26,599 nucleotides of DNA from Clostridiales bacterium (GTDB lineage Bacteria; Bacillota; Clostridia; Lachnospirales; Lachnospiraceae), in contig QAKV01000029.1 in assembly GCA_003343625.1 (NCBI GenBank), positions 1 through 26,599 of the forward strand, given 5' to 3'. A model generated the notes under the pieces. That model worked only from the letters and a program-made list of their open reading frames with translations. It did no database searches and was not told the DNA's origin. This document shows, piece after piece, positions 8,528-15,583 of this stretch (within the stretch, counting starts at the first letter, position 1; every line of letters begins with the position of its first letter). Position numbers and translations under genes: made by a program.

Positions 8528-8556
8528 ATTGTATACAAACTTTTTCCAAAAAGCAA
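8528..8556 (-). promoter_or_regulatory. candidate sigma-A promoter of the ABC transporter operon
   Basis: On the minus strand -35 TTGCTT (8556-8551), a 17-bp spacer and -10 TACAAT (8533-8528). The -10 matches consensus at five of six bases, the -35 at three. It is the best candidate in the 171-bp gap between nrdR and the binding-protein gene, and would also serve yqeG and the aro genes. Confidence 0.5.
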
Positions 8557-8567
8557 GCGAAAAGAAG

Positions 8568-8600
8568 AAAAACGCGCAGAATCTCATCGTCAGGCCTGCG
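8568..8600 (-). terminator. weak intrinsic terminator after nrdR
   Basis: On the minus strand CGCAG and CTGCG (8600-8596 and 8579-8575) can pair around a 16-nt loop, and a T5 run (8572-8568) follows two bases later, continuing T-rich. The 5-bp stem is short and the loop long, so termination may be partial. Confidence 0.35.
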
Positions 8601-8605
8601 GATGT

Positions 8606-9064
8606 TCATTTCTTCTTCTCGATCACTTTTTTCAGCTCGTCCATGAAGGTATTGATATCCTTGAATTCCCGGTAAACGGAAGCAAAACGGACATAAGCCA
8701 CCGCTTCCAGATCTTTCAGCTTGTCCATCACCAGCTCCCCGATGACCGCGCTGGGGATTTCACGCTCTTCCCGGGCGAAGATTTCCGTCTCCACCTCATC
8801 GATGAGTCTGTTGATTTCGTTGATGCTCACCGGGCGCTTATGGCAGGCGCGCATCACTCCTGCCTCGATTTTCGAACGGTCATAGGGCTCCCGGTTATTG
8901 TCCTTTTTGATCACCACCAGAGGAATCGTCTCGATTTTTTCATAGGTGGTGAAGCGTTTCCCGCATTCATCGCAGACGCGGCGACGGCGGATGGAATTGT
9001 TTTCATCGGAAGGCCTGGAATCGATGACCCTCGTATTTTCGTGGCCGCAGAATGGGCATTTCAT
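8606..9064 (-). CDS. nrdR: transcriptional repressor NrdR
   Basis: A 152-residue regulator of ribonucleotide reductase genes, normal in length. An N-terminal zinc ribbon has CPFC at 3-6 and CDEC at 31-34, with the DSRPSDENNSIRRRR stretch between them. An ATP-cone domain follows from about 49 to 139. NrdR senses adenine nucleotides and binds NrdR boxes upstream of nrd operons; none of its targets are in this window. I chose the ATG at 9064, preceded by GGGAGGGAG. It has its own strong promoter. nrdR next to ylmC and the sporulation sigma genes is seen in other Clostridia. Confidence 0.96.
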   Translation of the reverse strand: MKCPFCGHENTRVIDSRPSDENNSIRRRRVCDECGKRFTTYEKIETIPLVVIKKDNNREPYDRSKIEAGVMRACHKRPVSINEINRLIDEVETEIFAREEREIPSAVIGELVMDKLKDLEAVAYVRFASVYREFKDINTFMDELKKVIEKKK

Positions 9065-9097
9065 GGCTCGCTCCCTCCCTGGTTCTTTTCTGAAAGA

Positions 9098-9126
9098 AGT
9101 ATAGCGAAAATCCGTCATTCTGTCAA
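9098..9126 (-). promoter_or_regulatory. strong sigma-A promoter of nrdR
   Basis: On the minus strand a perfect -35 TTGACA (9126-9121), a 17-bp spacer and -10 TATACT (9103-9098, five of six). The predicted start near 9091 gives a 5' UTR of about 27 nt. It lies in the 91-bp gap between ylmC and nrdR. No NrdR-box pair is evident there. Confidence 0.85.
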
Positions 9127-9155
9127 CTTTCTGCGCGTTTCATGGAATCGCTCCC

Positions 9156-9395
9156 TCACGGCACATCCACCAGGATAATATCTGGACCGATCTGCTTGAT
9201 ATCCGGATAACAGATCACATATTCCGTATCGCAACCGATCAGGCGTTTGAAGCAGTTGAATCCATTCACGCCGGGCACCATGATTTTGCTGATGCATCCG
9301 GTACACTCATCGAACTCGAAATCGATCACATGGCCCATTTTTCTGCAATCGCGCAGATTCACCACATCCTTACATTTCAGTTCCGAAAACAGCAT
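9156..9395 (-). CDS. ylmC: YlmC/YmxH-family PRC-barrel protein
   Basis: A 79-residue protein of the sporulation-associated YlmC/YmxH family: a PRC-barrel-like domain beginning MLFSELKCKDVVNL and ending PDIKQIGPDIILVDV. The molecular function is not established for the family. I chose the ATG at 9395 (AAAGGA just upstream); a GTG at 9413 would add six residues. Four cysteines (residues ~8, 17, 32, 35) are noticeable for so small a protein. It is the next same-strand gene after the sigma-E locus but is separated from it by the inverted sigG. Confidence 0.87.
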   Translation of the reverse strand: MLFSELKCKDVVNLRDCRKMGHVIDFEFDECTGCISKIMVPGVNGFNCFKRLIGCDTEYVICYPDIKQIGPDIILVDVP

Positions 9396-9438
9396 ACGTT
9401 CCTTTCCGCCCACACGGCCGGCTGTTCTTTCTCTCTAC

Positions 9439-9478
9439 TACGATATGCGGATCTTTCGTTTTCGTGCTCCGCATCGTA
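9439..9478. repeat. inverted repeat in the ylmC-sigG divergent promoter region
   Basis: TACGATATGCGGA (9439-9451) pairs with TCCGCATCGTA (9468-9478): 11 paired bases with a 2-nt bulge around a 16-nt loop. It lies between the divergent ylmC and sigG genes, directly before an A-rich run. There is no terminator U-run in either direction that would fit these genes. It could be an operator or a leader hairpin. Confidence 0.5.
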
Positions 9479-9505
9479 TAAAAAACGCCTCCTCTGCCCA
9501 TGCTT
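9476..9505 (+). promoter_or_regulatory. possible forespore (sigma-F/sigma-G) promoter of sigG
   Basis: GTATAA (9476-9481), a 17-bp gap and CATGCTT (9499-9505) resemble the sigma-F/sigma-G pattern (GyATA then CATnmTA). sigG is transcribed by sigma-F and sigma-G in B. subtilis. The match is partial and read by eye. Confidence 0.35.
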
Positions 9506-9546
9506 GTAATACCTTTCAACGAGCAAAGAGCAGGAGGCTTTCGAGT

Positions 9547-10326
9547 ATGGCATTGAACAAAGTGGAAATCTGCGGGGTCAACACGTCCCGGCTGCCGGTG
9601 CTGACGAATGAGGAAAAGGACGAATTGTTCGCAAAAATCCGCCAGGGGGATATCCGGGCGCGGGAGCTTTTCATCAACGGAAATCTCCGCCTGGTTTTAA
9701 GCGTCATCAAACGTTTCTCCTCCAGCAATGAAAATGTGGACGACCTGTTTCAGATCGGCTGCATCGGCCTGATCAAAGCCATCGACAACTTCAACACGGA
9801 GCTGGGCGTCCGTTTTTCCACCTATGCGGTGCCCATGATCATCGGCGAGATCAGGCGTTTCCTGCGGGACAACAATTCCATCCGCGTCAGCCGCTCTCTG
9901 CGGGATACGGCCTACAAGGCCATCTATGCCAGGGAAAATCTGATGAAGAAGAATCAGAAAGAGCCCACCATCACGGAAGTCGCCACAGAAGTAGGCATTT
10001 CCCGGGAAGATATCGTGTACGCCTTAGATGCCATTCAAAATCCCATGAGCCTTTACGAGCCGGTCTATACGGACGGCGGAGATACTCTCTATGTGATGGA
10101 TCAGATCCGTGACAAAAAAAACAGGGAAGAGACCTGGATCGAGCATCTCTCCCTTTCCGACGCCATGAAGAAGCTCAACAGCCGCGAACACGAGATCATC
10201 GTGCTGCGCTTTTTCGAAGGCAAAACCCAAATGGAGGTGGCGGAGGCCATCGGCATTTCCCAGGCGCAGGTTTCCCGTCTGGAAAAAAATGCCCTCCGCG
10301 TCATGCGCGCATATTTGAGCGCATAG
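9547..10326 (+). CDS. sigG: RNA polymerase sporulation sigma factor sigma-G
   Basis: A 259-residue late forespore sigma factor. The N terminus MALNKVEICGVNTSRLPVL is the sigma-G hallmark. Region 2 (NGNLRLVLSVIKRF, DDLFQIGCIGLIKAIDNF, FSTYAVPMIIGEIRRFLRD) lies at about 45-125. Region 3 starts at RVSRSLRDTAYKA. The region 4.2 helix-turn-helix is KTQMEVAEAIGISQAQVSRLEK. The ATG at 9547 follows AGGAGG at nine bases. In B. subtilis sigG lies just downstream of sigE in the same direction; here it is on the opposite strand, convergent with sigE (21 nt between the stops, no terminator visible) and divergent from ylmC. Confidence 0.97.
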   Translation: MALNKVEICGVNTSRLPVLTNEEKDELFAKIRQGDIRARELFINGNLRLVLSVIKRFSSSNENVDDLFQIGCIGLIKAIDNFNTELGVRFSTYAVPMIIGEIRRFLRDNNSIRVSRSLRDTAYKAIYARENLMKKNQKEPTITEVATEVGISREDIVYALDAIQNPMSLYEPVYTDGGDTLYVMDQIRDKKNREETWIEHLSLSDAMKKLNSREHEIIVLRFFEGKTQMEVAEAIGISQAQVSRLEKNALRVMRAYLSA

Positions 10327-10347
10327 CCCTCTGCCCCGCTTTTCCCG

Positions 10348-11088
10348 CTATTCCTTCGCCATTTCCTTTTTCAAACGCTTCATGATCTTCTTCTCGAGTC
10401 GCGAGATATAGGACTGGGAGATCCCCAGATGGCCGGCCACCTCCTTCTGGGTCATTTCCCTGCCGTCCGGCGCATTCAGGCCGAATCGCAGATTGACGAT
10501 GGTGCGTTCCCGCTCCGACAGTTTATTCACCGCCTTCCGCAGGATCTTTTTTTCCGCCTCGCTCTCGATATCCCTGTAAATCACGTCCTCGTCCGTCCCC
10601 AGGATATCGGAAAGCAGCAGCTCGTTGCCGTCCCAGTCCACGTTCAGCGGTTCGTCTATGGAAACCTCCATCCTGGTCTTGCTGTTTCTGCGCAGATACA
10701 TGAGGATTTCGTTTTCAATGCAACGTGAAGCATAGGTCGCCAGCTTGATATTTTTGCCCGGATTGAAGGTATTGATGGATTTGATCAGCCCGATCGTTCC
10801 GATGGAAATCAGGTCTTCCACCCCTACTCCCGTATTGTCAAATTTCTTCGCGATATAAACTACCAGCCTGAGATTGTGTTCGATCAGGATGGATCTGGCT
10901 TCCTGAGCGAATTCTTCCGACTCCAGATCCTGGATCACTTCATTTTCCTGCGCGCTTTCCAGCGGCGGCGGAAGCACTTCCGCGCCTCCGATGTAATGAA
11001 TATCTCCTTCCTTTGCCATAAAAAAGGCCGGTTCCCTGCGGATGATCTTAAACTGCATCTTTCCCGGCATCGCTACTTTCAATATCAT
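10348..11088 (-). CDS. sigE: RNA polymerase sporulation sigma factor sigma-E (pro-form)
   Basis: A 246-residue precursor of the early mother-cell sigma factor. About 31 residues of pro-sequence precede [13 protein letters not shown], which aligns with the pro-sigma-E processing region of B. subtilis (YYIGGSEALPPPL). Region 2 is near-identical to the family ([47 protein letters not shown]), then [22 protein letters not shown], and the region 4 [26 protein letters not shown]. The ATG at 11088 has AAAGGAG at a good distance. The start lies 41 nt inside spoIIGA, whose product cleaves it, so protease and substrate are probably translationally coupled. Confidence 0.97.
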   Translation of the reverse strand: MILKVAMPGKMQFKIIRREPAFFMAKEGDIHYIGGAEVLPPPLESAQENEVIQDLESEEFAQEARSILIEHNLRLVVYIAKKFDNTGVGVEDLISIGTIGLIKSINTFNPGKNIKLATYASRCIENEILMYLRRNSKTRMEVSIDEPLNVDWDGNELLLSDILGTDEDVIYRDIESEAEKKILRKAVNKLSERERTIVNLRFGLNAPDGREMTQKEVAGHLGISQSYISRLEKKIMKRLKKEMAKE

Positions 11089-11950
11089 GGTCTTCTCCTT
11101 TCTCTTCTTCCAGTATTGCGGGATGCAAAAGCATCTGCCAGCGCCCGGATTGAGATAGCCTTTCCTCGCTTACCGCAATCAGCACCCTCTTTCGCACCCT
11201 TTCTTGTCCCGCCCGGTACAGGCGAACTTCTTCCACTGCGGCCGCCTGCAGCAGACCGCGCTGTTTTCCAACCGAATGATAAGGAATGATTCTGAATTTT
11301 TCCGGCTTCTCCAAAACACCCAGCGCCTCCAAAACCGATCTCTCCGCAACGCATACGGGATTGTGCGTACAGGGATCTCTCAGGCTGTTGCCGCTGTCCG
11401 CCAGGGCGGTCACCACGATCGTCTTTTCCCCATCCTTTAGCTGCACCTGCCAAAGGGGATTTTTCCGTTTCCTGCGTTCCCGCTGCCAGAGGGCGCATAC
11501 GGCCAGCCCCGCTGCGAACGCCGGCGCCAGCACCGTTATCGCCGAAGTCTCCGGACCCGCCGCACCATGCAGCGCCCGCCGGATCCCCTGAAGAGCCGAC
11601 AGCGTTCCGCCCAGCAGACAGGCACAGGCCGCATACAGGCCGGCCGCTGTAAAAATTCCCCGTTTTTTCCACAGAGAAAATGCGGCGGCCAGCGTCCCCA
11701 GGCTCCCTGCCGAAAACAGCAGAATCTTGATCGCCCCTGCGCCCAAAAGGCTTTCCATCGTCCGATCCATACTCCGGCCCGCCGGCCAGAGAAATATCGC
11801 CAGATAAACGCCGGTCGCCCCCGCCGCGGTCAGCAGCAGCCGGCGTTTGGAAGCTCGATAATCCCCCAGACGATTCGTCAGCGCAAGAAGGAGGAAATTC
11901 ATCCCGAAATGCAGAAAAAAGAGCCGGTCTATGTAAACTTCATATCTCAT
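11048..11950 (-). CDS. spoIIGA: sporulation sigma-E factor processing peptidase SpoIIGA
   Basis: A 300-residue membrane aspartic protease that removes the sigma-E pro-sequence. The N-terminal half has about five hydrophobic segments. The C-terminal half carries the active-site motif [10 protein letters not shown] (Asp185 in this numbering), followed by [12 protein letters not shown], as in the family. I chose the ATG at 11950 (GGAGGGAG directly upstream) rather than an ATG at 11974, because the latter coincides with the -10 element and would precede the predicted transcript start. Its end overlaps sigE by 41 nt. The C-terminal tail is acidic. Confidence 0.93.
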   Translation of the reverse strand: MRYEVYIDRLFFLHFGMNFLLLALTNRLGDYRASKRRLLLTAAGATGVYLAIFLWPAGRSMDRTMESLLGAGAIKILLFSAGSLGTLAAAFSLWKKRGIFTAAGLYAACACLLGGTLSALQGIRRALHGAAGPETSAITVLAPAFAAGLAVCALWQRERRKRKNPLWQVQLKDGEKTIVVTALADSGNSLRDPCTHNPVCVAERSVLEALGVLEKPEKFRIIPYHSVGKQRGLLQAAAVEEVRLYRAGQERVRKRVLIAVSEERLSQSGRWQMLLHPAILEEEKGEDHDIESSDAGKDAV

Positions 11951-11972
11951 TTCTCCCTCCATTCTGTTCTCC

Positions 11973-12006
11973 ATTATAGGCGGTCAGGCGGGTAGAAATT
12001 TGTCAA
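11973..12006 (-). promoter_or_regulatory. spoIIG-type promoter with 22-bp spacer
   Basis: On the minus strand a perfect TTGACA (12006-12001) and a perfect TATAAT (11978-11973) are 22 bp apart. The B. subtilis spoIIG promoter has this same unusual 22-bp spacing and needs Spo0A~P with sigma-A polymerase. The predicted start near 11966 gives a ~16-nt leader before spoIIGA. Confidence 0.75.
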
Positions 12007-12007
12007 A
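12000..12007 (+). promoter_or_regulatory. 0A-like box overlapping the spoIIG -35
   Basis: TTGTCAAA matches the Spo0A box TTGTCGAA at seven of eight bases and overlaps the -35 hexamer, as the proximal 0A site does at B. subtilis spoIIG. Confidence 0.5.
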
Positions 12008-12042
12008 ACCGGAGCCTGCGGGAACGGAATTTTTCGCGTTTC

Positions 12043-12050
12043 CTCGACAA
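12043..12050 (-). promoter_or_regulatory. upstream 0A-like box of spoIIG
   Basis: On the minus strand TTGTCGAG matches the Spo0A box TTGTCGAA at seven of eight bases, about 80 bp upstream of the predicted spoIIGA start point. It touches the U-tract of the ftsZ terminator. Confidence 0.5.
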
Positions 12051-12089
12051 AAAAAGCGCGCAACCCTCGCGATTTAAGGGTTTGCACGC
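12049..12089 (-). terminator. intrinsic terminator of the division cluster (after ftsZ)
   Basis: On the minus strand GCGTGCAAACCCT (12089-12077) pairs with AGGGTTGCGCGC (12067-12056), with one G-U pair and one bulged A, and is followed directly by seven T residues (12055-12049). It lies 51 nt after the ftsZ stop. Confidence 0.9.
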
Positions 12090-12140
12090 CTTTCTTTACC
12101 TTTATCCGATTTTTCTGCCATCCGTGCGGATGCTCTAAAA

Positions 12141-13346
12141 TTATTTTCTCTGTAAGAAATCCGGGATCTTCAGCGTTTTCTCCTCCACCTTGCTGCGCAG
12201 ATTCGTGGGAGGCTTCTGGATACCGGTCAGATTCGATTTCGGCTCGCCGGTATGCGCGCCCGGCTGCAGCGGGTTGGTAAACGGTCTGGTAGTGGTAGCG
12301 CCGGAAGCGTTCACCGTAGTCTTTAAACCGGAAATGCTGCTCTTGCCCGCCATTGCCGGCTTCTTGGCAAAAGAGGAAGTGAATCTGGATGCCTGGGTCT
12401 CTTCGATACCGGTAGCGATCACCGTCACCCTGCAGTAATCCGCGAGATTGGAATCATACATGGCGCCGAAAATGATGTTCACGTCGTCCCCGGTGATCTC
12501 CCTCACATAATCCACCGCATCAGAAGCGTCGAACATGGAAATATCTCCGGACACGTTGACGATGATATCGCTGGCGCCTGCGATGGTTGTTTCCAAAAGC
12601 GGGCTCTCCACCGCTTCCTTGACCGCCTGCACGGCCTTATCATCGCCCTTGCCTTCTCCGATACCGATATGCGCAATTCCCTTATCCCGCATAACGGTCT
12701 GCACATCCGCGAAGTCCAGATTGATCACGGCAGGCACATTGATGAGGTCGGTGATTCCCTGCACGGCCTGCTGGAGCACCTCGTCCGCTTTCATCAGGGC
12801 TTCCGGCATACTGGTTCGCTTGTCCACGATCTCCAGAATCTTGTCATTGGGAATGACGATCAGCGTGTCCACGTTCTGCTTGAGCTTCTCAATTCCCTCC
12901 AAAGCGTTATTCATCCGTGTTTTCGCTTCAAAGCGAAACGGCTTGGTCACGACACCTACCGTGAGAATCCCCTTGTCCTTTGCCAGCTTCGCCACCACGG
13001 GAGCCGCTCCCGTACCGGTTCCGCCTCCCATGCCACAGGTGACGAACACCATATCCGCGCCCTCCAGCGCGCTGGAAATCTCCTCCGCGCTCTCCTGAGC
13101 GGCCTGCTCGCCGATCTCCGGCTTCGCGCCGGCTCCCAGCCCTTTGGTCAGTTTCTCGCCGATCTGGAGATTTTTCTCCGCTTTGCAGAACTGCAGAGCC
13201 TGCTTGTCCGTATTGGCACCGATAAACTCTACACCGTCAATTTTCTCATCTATCATTCTATTTACAGCGTTATTGCCCGCACCGCCGACGCCGAACACGA
13301 TGATCTTCGCCGCGGACTCCGCATCGTTCACTTTGATCTCCAGCAA
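12141..13346 (-). CDS. ftsZ: cell division protein FtsZ
   Basis: A tubulin-like GTPase that forms the Z-ring. With the start chosen here it has 401 residues. [10 protein letters not shown] is near 19-28, the tubulin signature GGGTGTG at 107-113, the T7-loop catalytic NLDFADV at 209-215, a linker of ~65 residues rich in Ser/Thr/Gly after about 320, and the C-terminal partner-binding peptide IPDFLQRK at 394-401. I place the start at a TTG (13346): AGGAGG ends eight bases upstream and the product begins MLEIKVND as in relatives. ATGs at 13352 and 13364 are in frame but their Shine-Dalgarno spacing is only about two bases. No ftsA precedes it. Confidence 0.97.
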   Translation of the reverse strand: MLEIKVNDAESAAKIIVFGVGGAGNNAVNRMIDEKIDGVEFIGANTDKQALQFCKAEKNLQIGEKLTKGLGAGAKPEIGEQAAQESAEEISSALEGADMVFVTCGMGGGTGTGAAPVVAKLAKDKGILTVGVVTKPFRFEAKTRMNNALEGIEKLKQNVDTLIVIPNDKILEIVDKRTSMPEALMKADEVLQQAVQGITDLINVPAVINLDFADVQTVMRDKGIAHIGIGEGKGDDKAVQAVKEAVESPLLETTIAGASDIIVNVSGDISMFDASDAVDYVREITGDDVNIIFGAMYDSNLADYCRVTVIATGIEETQASRFTSSFAKKPAMAGKSSISGLKTTVNASGATTTRPFTNPLQPGAHTGEPKSNLTGIQKPPTNLRSKVEEKTLKIPDFLQRK

Positions 13347-13388
13347 GGTCATATCCTCCTTCATTCCCTCTGTCGCTTCATACTAGAT

Positions 13389-13417
13389 ATCATATAATCA
13401 TTTTCCCAAATGCGCAA
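13389..13417 (-). promoter_or_regulatory. candidate ftsZ promoter
   Basis: In the 106-bp ftsQ-ftsZ gap, minus-strand TTGCGC (13417-13412), a 17-bp spacer and TATGAT (13394-13389, five of six). This would give ftsZ expression independent of the upstream cluster. Confidence 0.5.
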
Positions 13418-13452
13418 CCTCTTTTTTTCAAATTCTTCCCCTTTTTCAGGGG

Positions 13453-14241
13453 TTATCCGTCTTCCTGAAAGGAGATATTTTTCCTTTCTTCCGTATAATT
13501 TTCCATGCGCAAAACGCCGCTTTTCCCTTCCAGGCGGGGCAGAATATACTGCAGCTGCATGATTTTTTCCTCCAGGTTATCCGTTCCCAGCCTGACTCGC
13601 ACTTCACCGAAATACAGGGTAATCTCACTCGCCTCATTGAAATAGATTTTATCCGTGCTGATCTCATATTTCGACAACATCTGTGTAATGGAAAGAATTT
13701 CCTGAAATATCGTATCATCTTCCACCGGCAATGGCTCGTAGAGCACCACGTGATCGAAAGCGATTCCCGTTACCTGGGGTACTCCCTGGGTTCTGGTCTC
13801 CGAGGATTCCACCACGATACCGTCCCTGTCGAAGTACAGATACCGGCCCATATACTCCACATATCCGGCCACCGTTTTTTCGTATACCATGATCTGAATC
13901 GTATCCGGAGAGAGGACTTTAACGCTCATGGTCTGAATGAAAGGGATATCGGTGATCTCCCGGTTCCGATAGAGGAGGGACAGGTACAGCGAATTATACG
14001 AGAGCCTGTCCTTTAAGATCATATCGGTGATCTCTTCGTCCGTATAATGCAGGTTCCCCTCCACCGTGATGTTTTTTACCTCATACCGCGCTGCCACAAA
14101 GAGAAATGCGATCAGCAAAACGCCGAAAAGGGCAGCGGCAACGGCCAGAGCGATCGCTCCCCTGCCCTTCCCCCTGCTCTTTTTTCGTTTCTTTTCGTCC
14201 TTTCCTCCGGCCATCAGCCTGAAATTACGTTTCGCTGCCAA
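13453..14241 (-). CDS. ftsQ: cell division protein FtsQ/DivIB
   Basis: A 262-residue bitopic division protein. A basic N-terminal cytoplasmic stretch (1-28, many Lys/Arg) precedes one membrane helix (about 29-50). An extracellular POTRA domain (about 53-122: YEVKNITVEGNLHYTDEEI...) and a beta domain follow. It partners with FtsL and DivIC in the divisome. The start is TTG at 14241, with AGGAG six to seven bases upstream inside the end of murA; the genes overlap by 17 nt, so coupling with murA is likely. Sequence similarity in this family is low, and the call rests on topology, POTRA pattern and position between murA and ftsZ. Confidence 0.9.
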   Translation of the reverse strand: MAAKRNFRLMAGGKDEKKRKKSRGKGRGAIALAVAAALFGVLLIAFLFVAARYEVKNITVEGNLHYTDEEITDMILKDRLSYNSLYLSLLYRNREITDIPFIQTMSVKVLSPDTIQIMVYEKTVAGYVEYMGRYLYFDRDGIVVESSETRTQGVPQVTGIAFDHVVLYEPLPVEDDTIFQEILSITQMLSKYEISTDKIYFNEASEITLYFGEVRVRLGTDNLEEKIMQLQYILPRLEGKSGVLRMENYTEERKNISFQEDG

Positions 14242-15478
14242 TGTCTGCTCCTAAACTCTTCAAATCCCTGACGATATCTTCGTATCCCCGGTCGATGAAC
14301 CGGCGGTTGTATACCCTCGAGTATCCTCTGGCGCACAGTCCGGCCAGTACCAGCGCCGCCCCGCCCCGCAGCTCCCTGGCGGTGACACAGCTTCCCGTCA
14401 GCGATCTGCCGCCTTCCATCCGCGCGCAGTTTCCCTCCACTTCGATCCCGGCGCCCATGCGGTTCAATTCCTCAGCCACCGCCAGCCTCCCGTTAAAAAT
14501 CCTCTCCGTCAGGCTGCTCTTACCATCCGCCTGGCAAAGGGCCACCAACAGGGGGGACTGCAGGTCTGTGGGGATGGCTGGATAAACTCCGGTTTCCAGC
14601 TCTCCCGGGCTTTGAATCTTCCCGCACCCTTCCACATAGATTCCCTCCTGATCCGCCGAGATTTTAGCCCCCATCCGCTCCGCCAGCTTCAGTACCGCCG
14701 TCAGCTGTCGGGCGGGAGCCCGTAAAAGCCTGGCTTTTCCTCCGGCCGCCAGCACTCCTATCAGATAGGTTCCGGCCACAATTCGATCCGCCTCAACGCG
14801 CCACTGGCTCTCGTGCAGGCGCTGAACCCCTTCTACCGTGATATGTCCTGTCCCTCCGCCCCGAATGCGGGCGCCCGCTCCGTTTAAGAAATCGCAGAGC
14901 GCTTTGATTTCGGGTTCCGCAGCGCAGCGGTAAATCTCCGTCATCCCTTTCGCCAGAACCGCTGCCAGCACCGCATTTTCCGTGGCTCCCACGCTGGGGA
15001 ACTCCAGGACGATCCGGGCCCCTTCCAGGCGCCGCGCTCTGGCGGTCAGGTGCCTCCCGTCTTCCGTAAAGACCGCTCCCAGTTTCTTCAGCGCAGCCAG
15101 ATGCAGATCGATGGGCCGGTCTCCGATGACACAACCGCCAGGGTATTGGAAAAAGACCTCCCTGCAACGCCCCAGCATCGCCCCGGCCAGGATGACAGAA
15201 GAACGCATCCGCGTCACATGTTCCTCCGGCAGGCGATATCCGGTGATCCGGGAAGCGTCGATCACCAGGCGATCGCCCTCCCGACTCACTTTCGCCCCCA
15301 CGCACTTTAAAAGCTCACACATGCAGGATACATCCGATATTTCCGGACAATTCATCAGCACCGTAACGCCGGGCACCAACACGCTGGCCGCCATGATCGG
15401 CAACGCCGCATTTTTGGAGCCCTGGATCGAGACCTCTCCGCAAAGAGGGTTCCCTCCCCGTATCTGAATCCATCCCAA
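14225..15478 (-). CDS. murA: UDP-N-acetylglucosamine 1-carboxyvinyltransferase
   Basis: A 417-residue MurA, catalysing the first committed step of peptidoglycan precursor synthesis (enolpyruvyl transfer from PEP to UDP-GlcNAc). Substrate-binding Lys22-Asn23 in GSKNAALP, the catalytic loop YPGGCVIGDRPIDLH with Cys116 and Arg121, GATENAVLAA, and PAIPTDLQSPLL with the catalytic Asp are all seen. Cys116 is the residue fosfomycin targets, so the enzyme should be of the sensitive type. The start is TTG (AGGTGG four bases upstream); the next in-frame ATG would delete the KN motif. It lies between ftsW and ftsQ, where murG or murB often sit in other Firmicutes. A second MurA paralogue elsewhere is possible. 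Confidence 0.96.
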   Translation of the reverse strand: MGWIQIRGGNPLCGEVSIQGSKNAALPIMAASVLVPGVTVLMNCPEISDVSCMCELLKCVGAKVSREGDRLVIDASRITGYRLPEEHVTRMRSSVILAGAMLGRCREVFFQYPGGCVIGDRPIDLHLAALKKLGAVFTEDGRHLTARARRLEGARIVLEFPSVGATENAVLAAVLAKGMTEIYRCAAEPEIKALCDFLNGAGARIRGGGTGHITVEGVQRLHESQWRVEADRIVAGTYLIGVLAAGGKARLLRAPARQLTAVLKLAERMGAKISADQEGIYVEGCGKIQSPGELETGVYPAIPTDLQSPLLVALCQADGKSSLTERIFNGRLAVAEELNRMGAGIEVEGNCARMEGGRSLTGSCVTARELRGGAALVLAGLCARGYSRVYNRRFIDRGYEDIVRDLKSLGADIGSET

Positions 15479-15493
15479 CTGTCCACCTTCCCC

Positions 15494-15500
15494 TGTCGAA
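15494..15500 (+). promoter_or_regulatory. 0A-box-like heptamer upstream of murA
   Basis: TGTCGAA is an exact copy of the Spo0A core, 16 bases upstream of the murA start. In the 105-bp ftsW-murA gap I see no convincing -35/-10 pair, so it may be chance. Confidence 0.25.
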
Positions 15501-15583
15501 AATAAGACTTATTCTATTCTATGAGAAACGGGCGGATTGTTGCTCTTTTCTTCGCGCGGTTTGAGCGCAGCGTTTCAGCCTTC

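Noticed and set aside
10327..10347. Bidirectional terminator between sigG and sigE
   Set aside because: The 21 bases form no stem and hold no suitable T-run.
11951..11974. ATG at 11974 as spoIIGA start
   Set aside because: It overlaps the -10 element and precedes the predicted transcript start; the ATG at 11950 has a strong Shine-Dalgarno.
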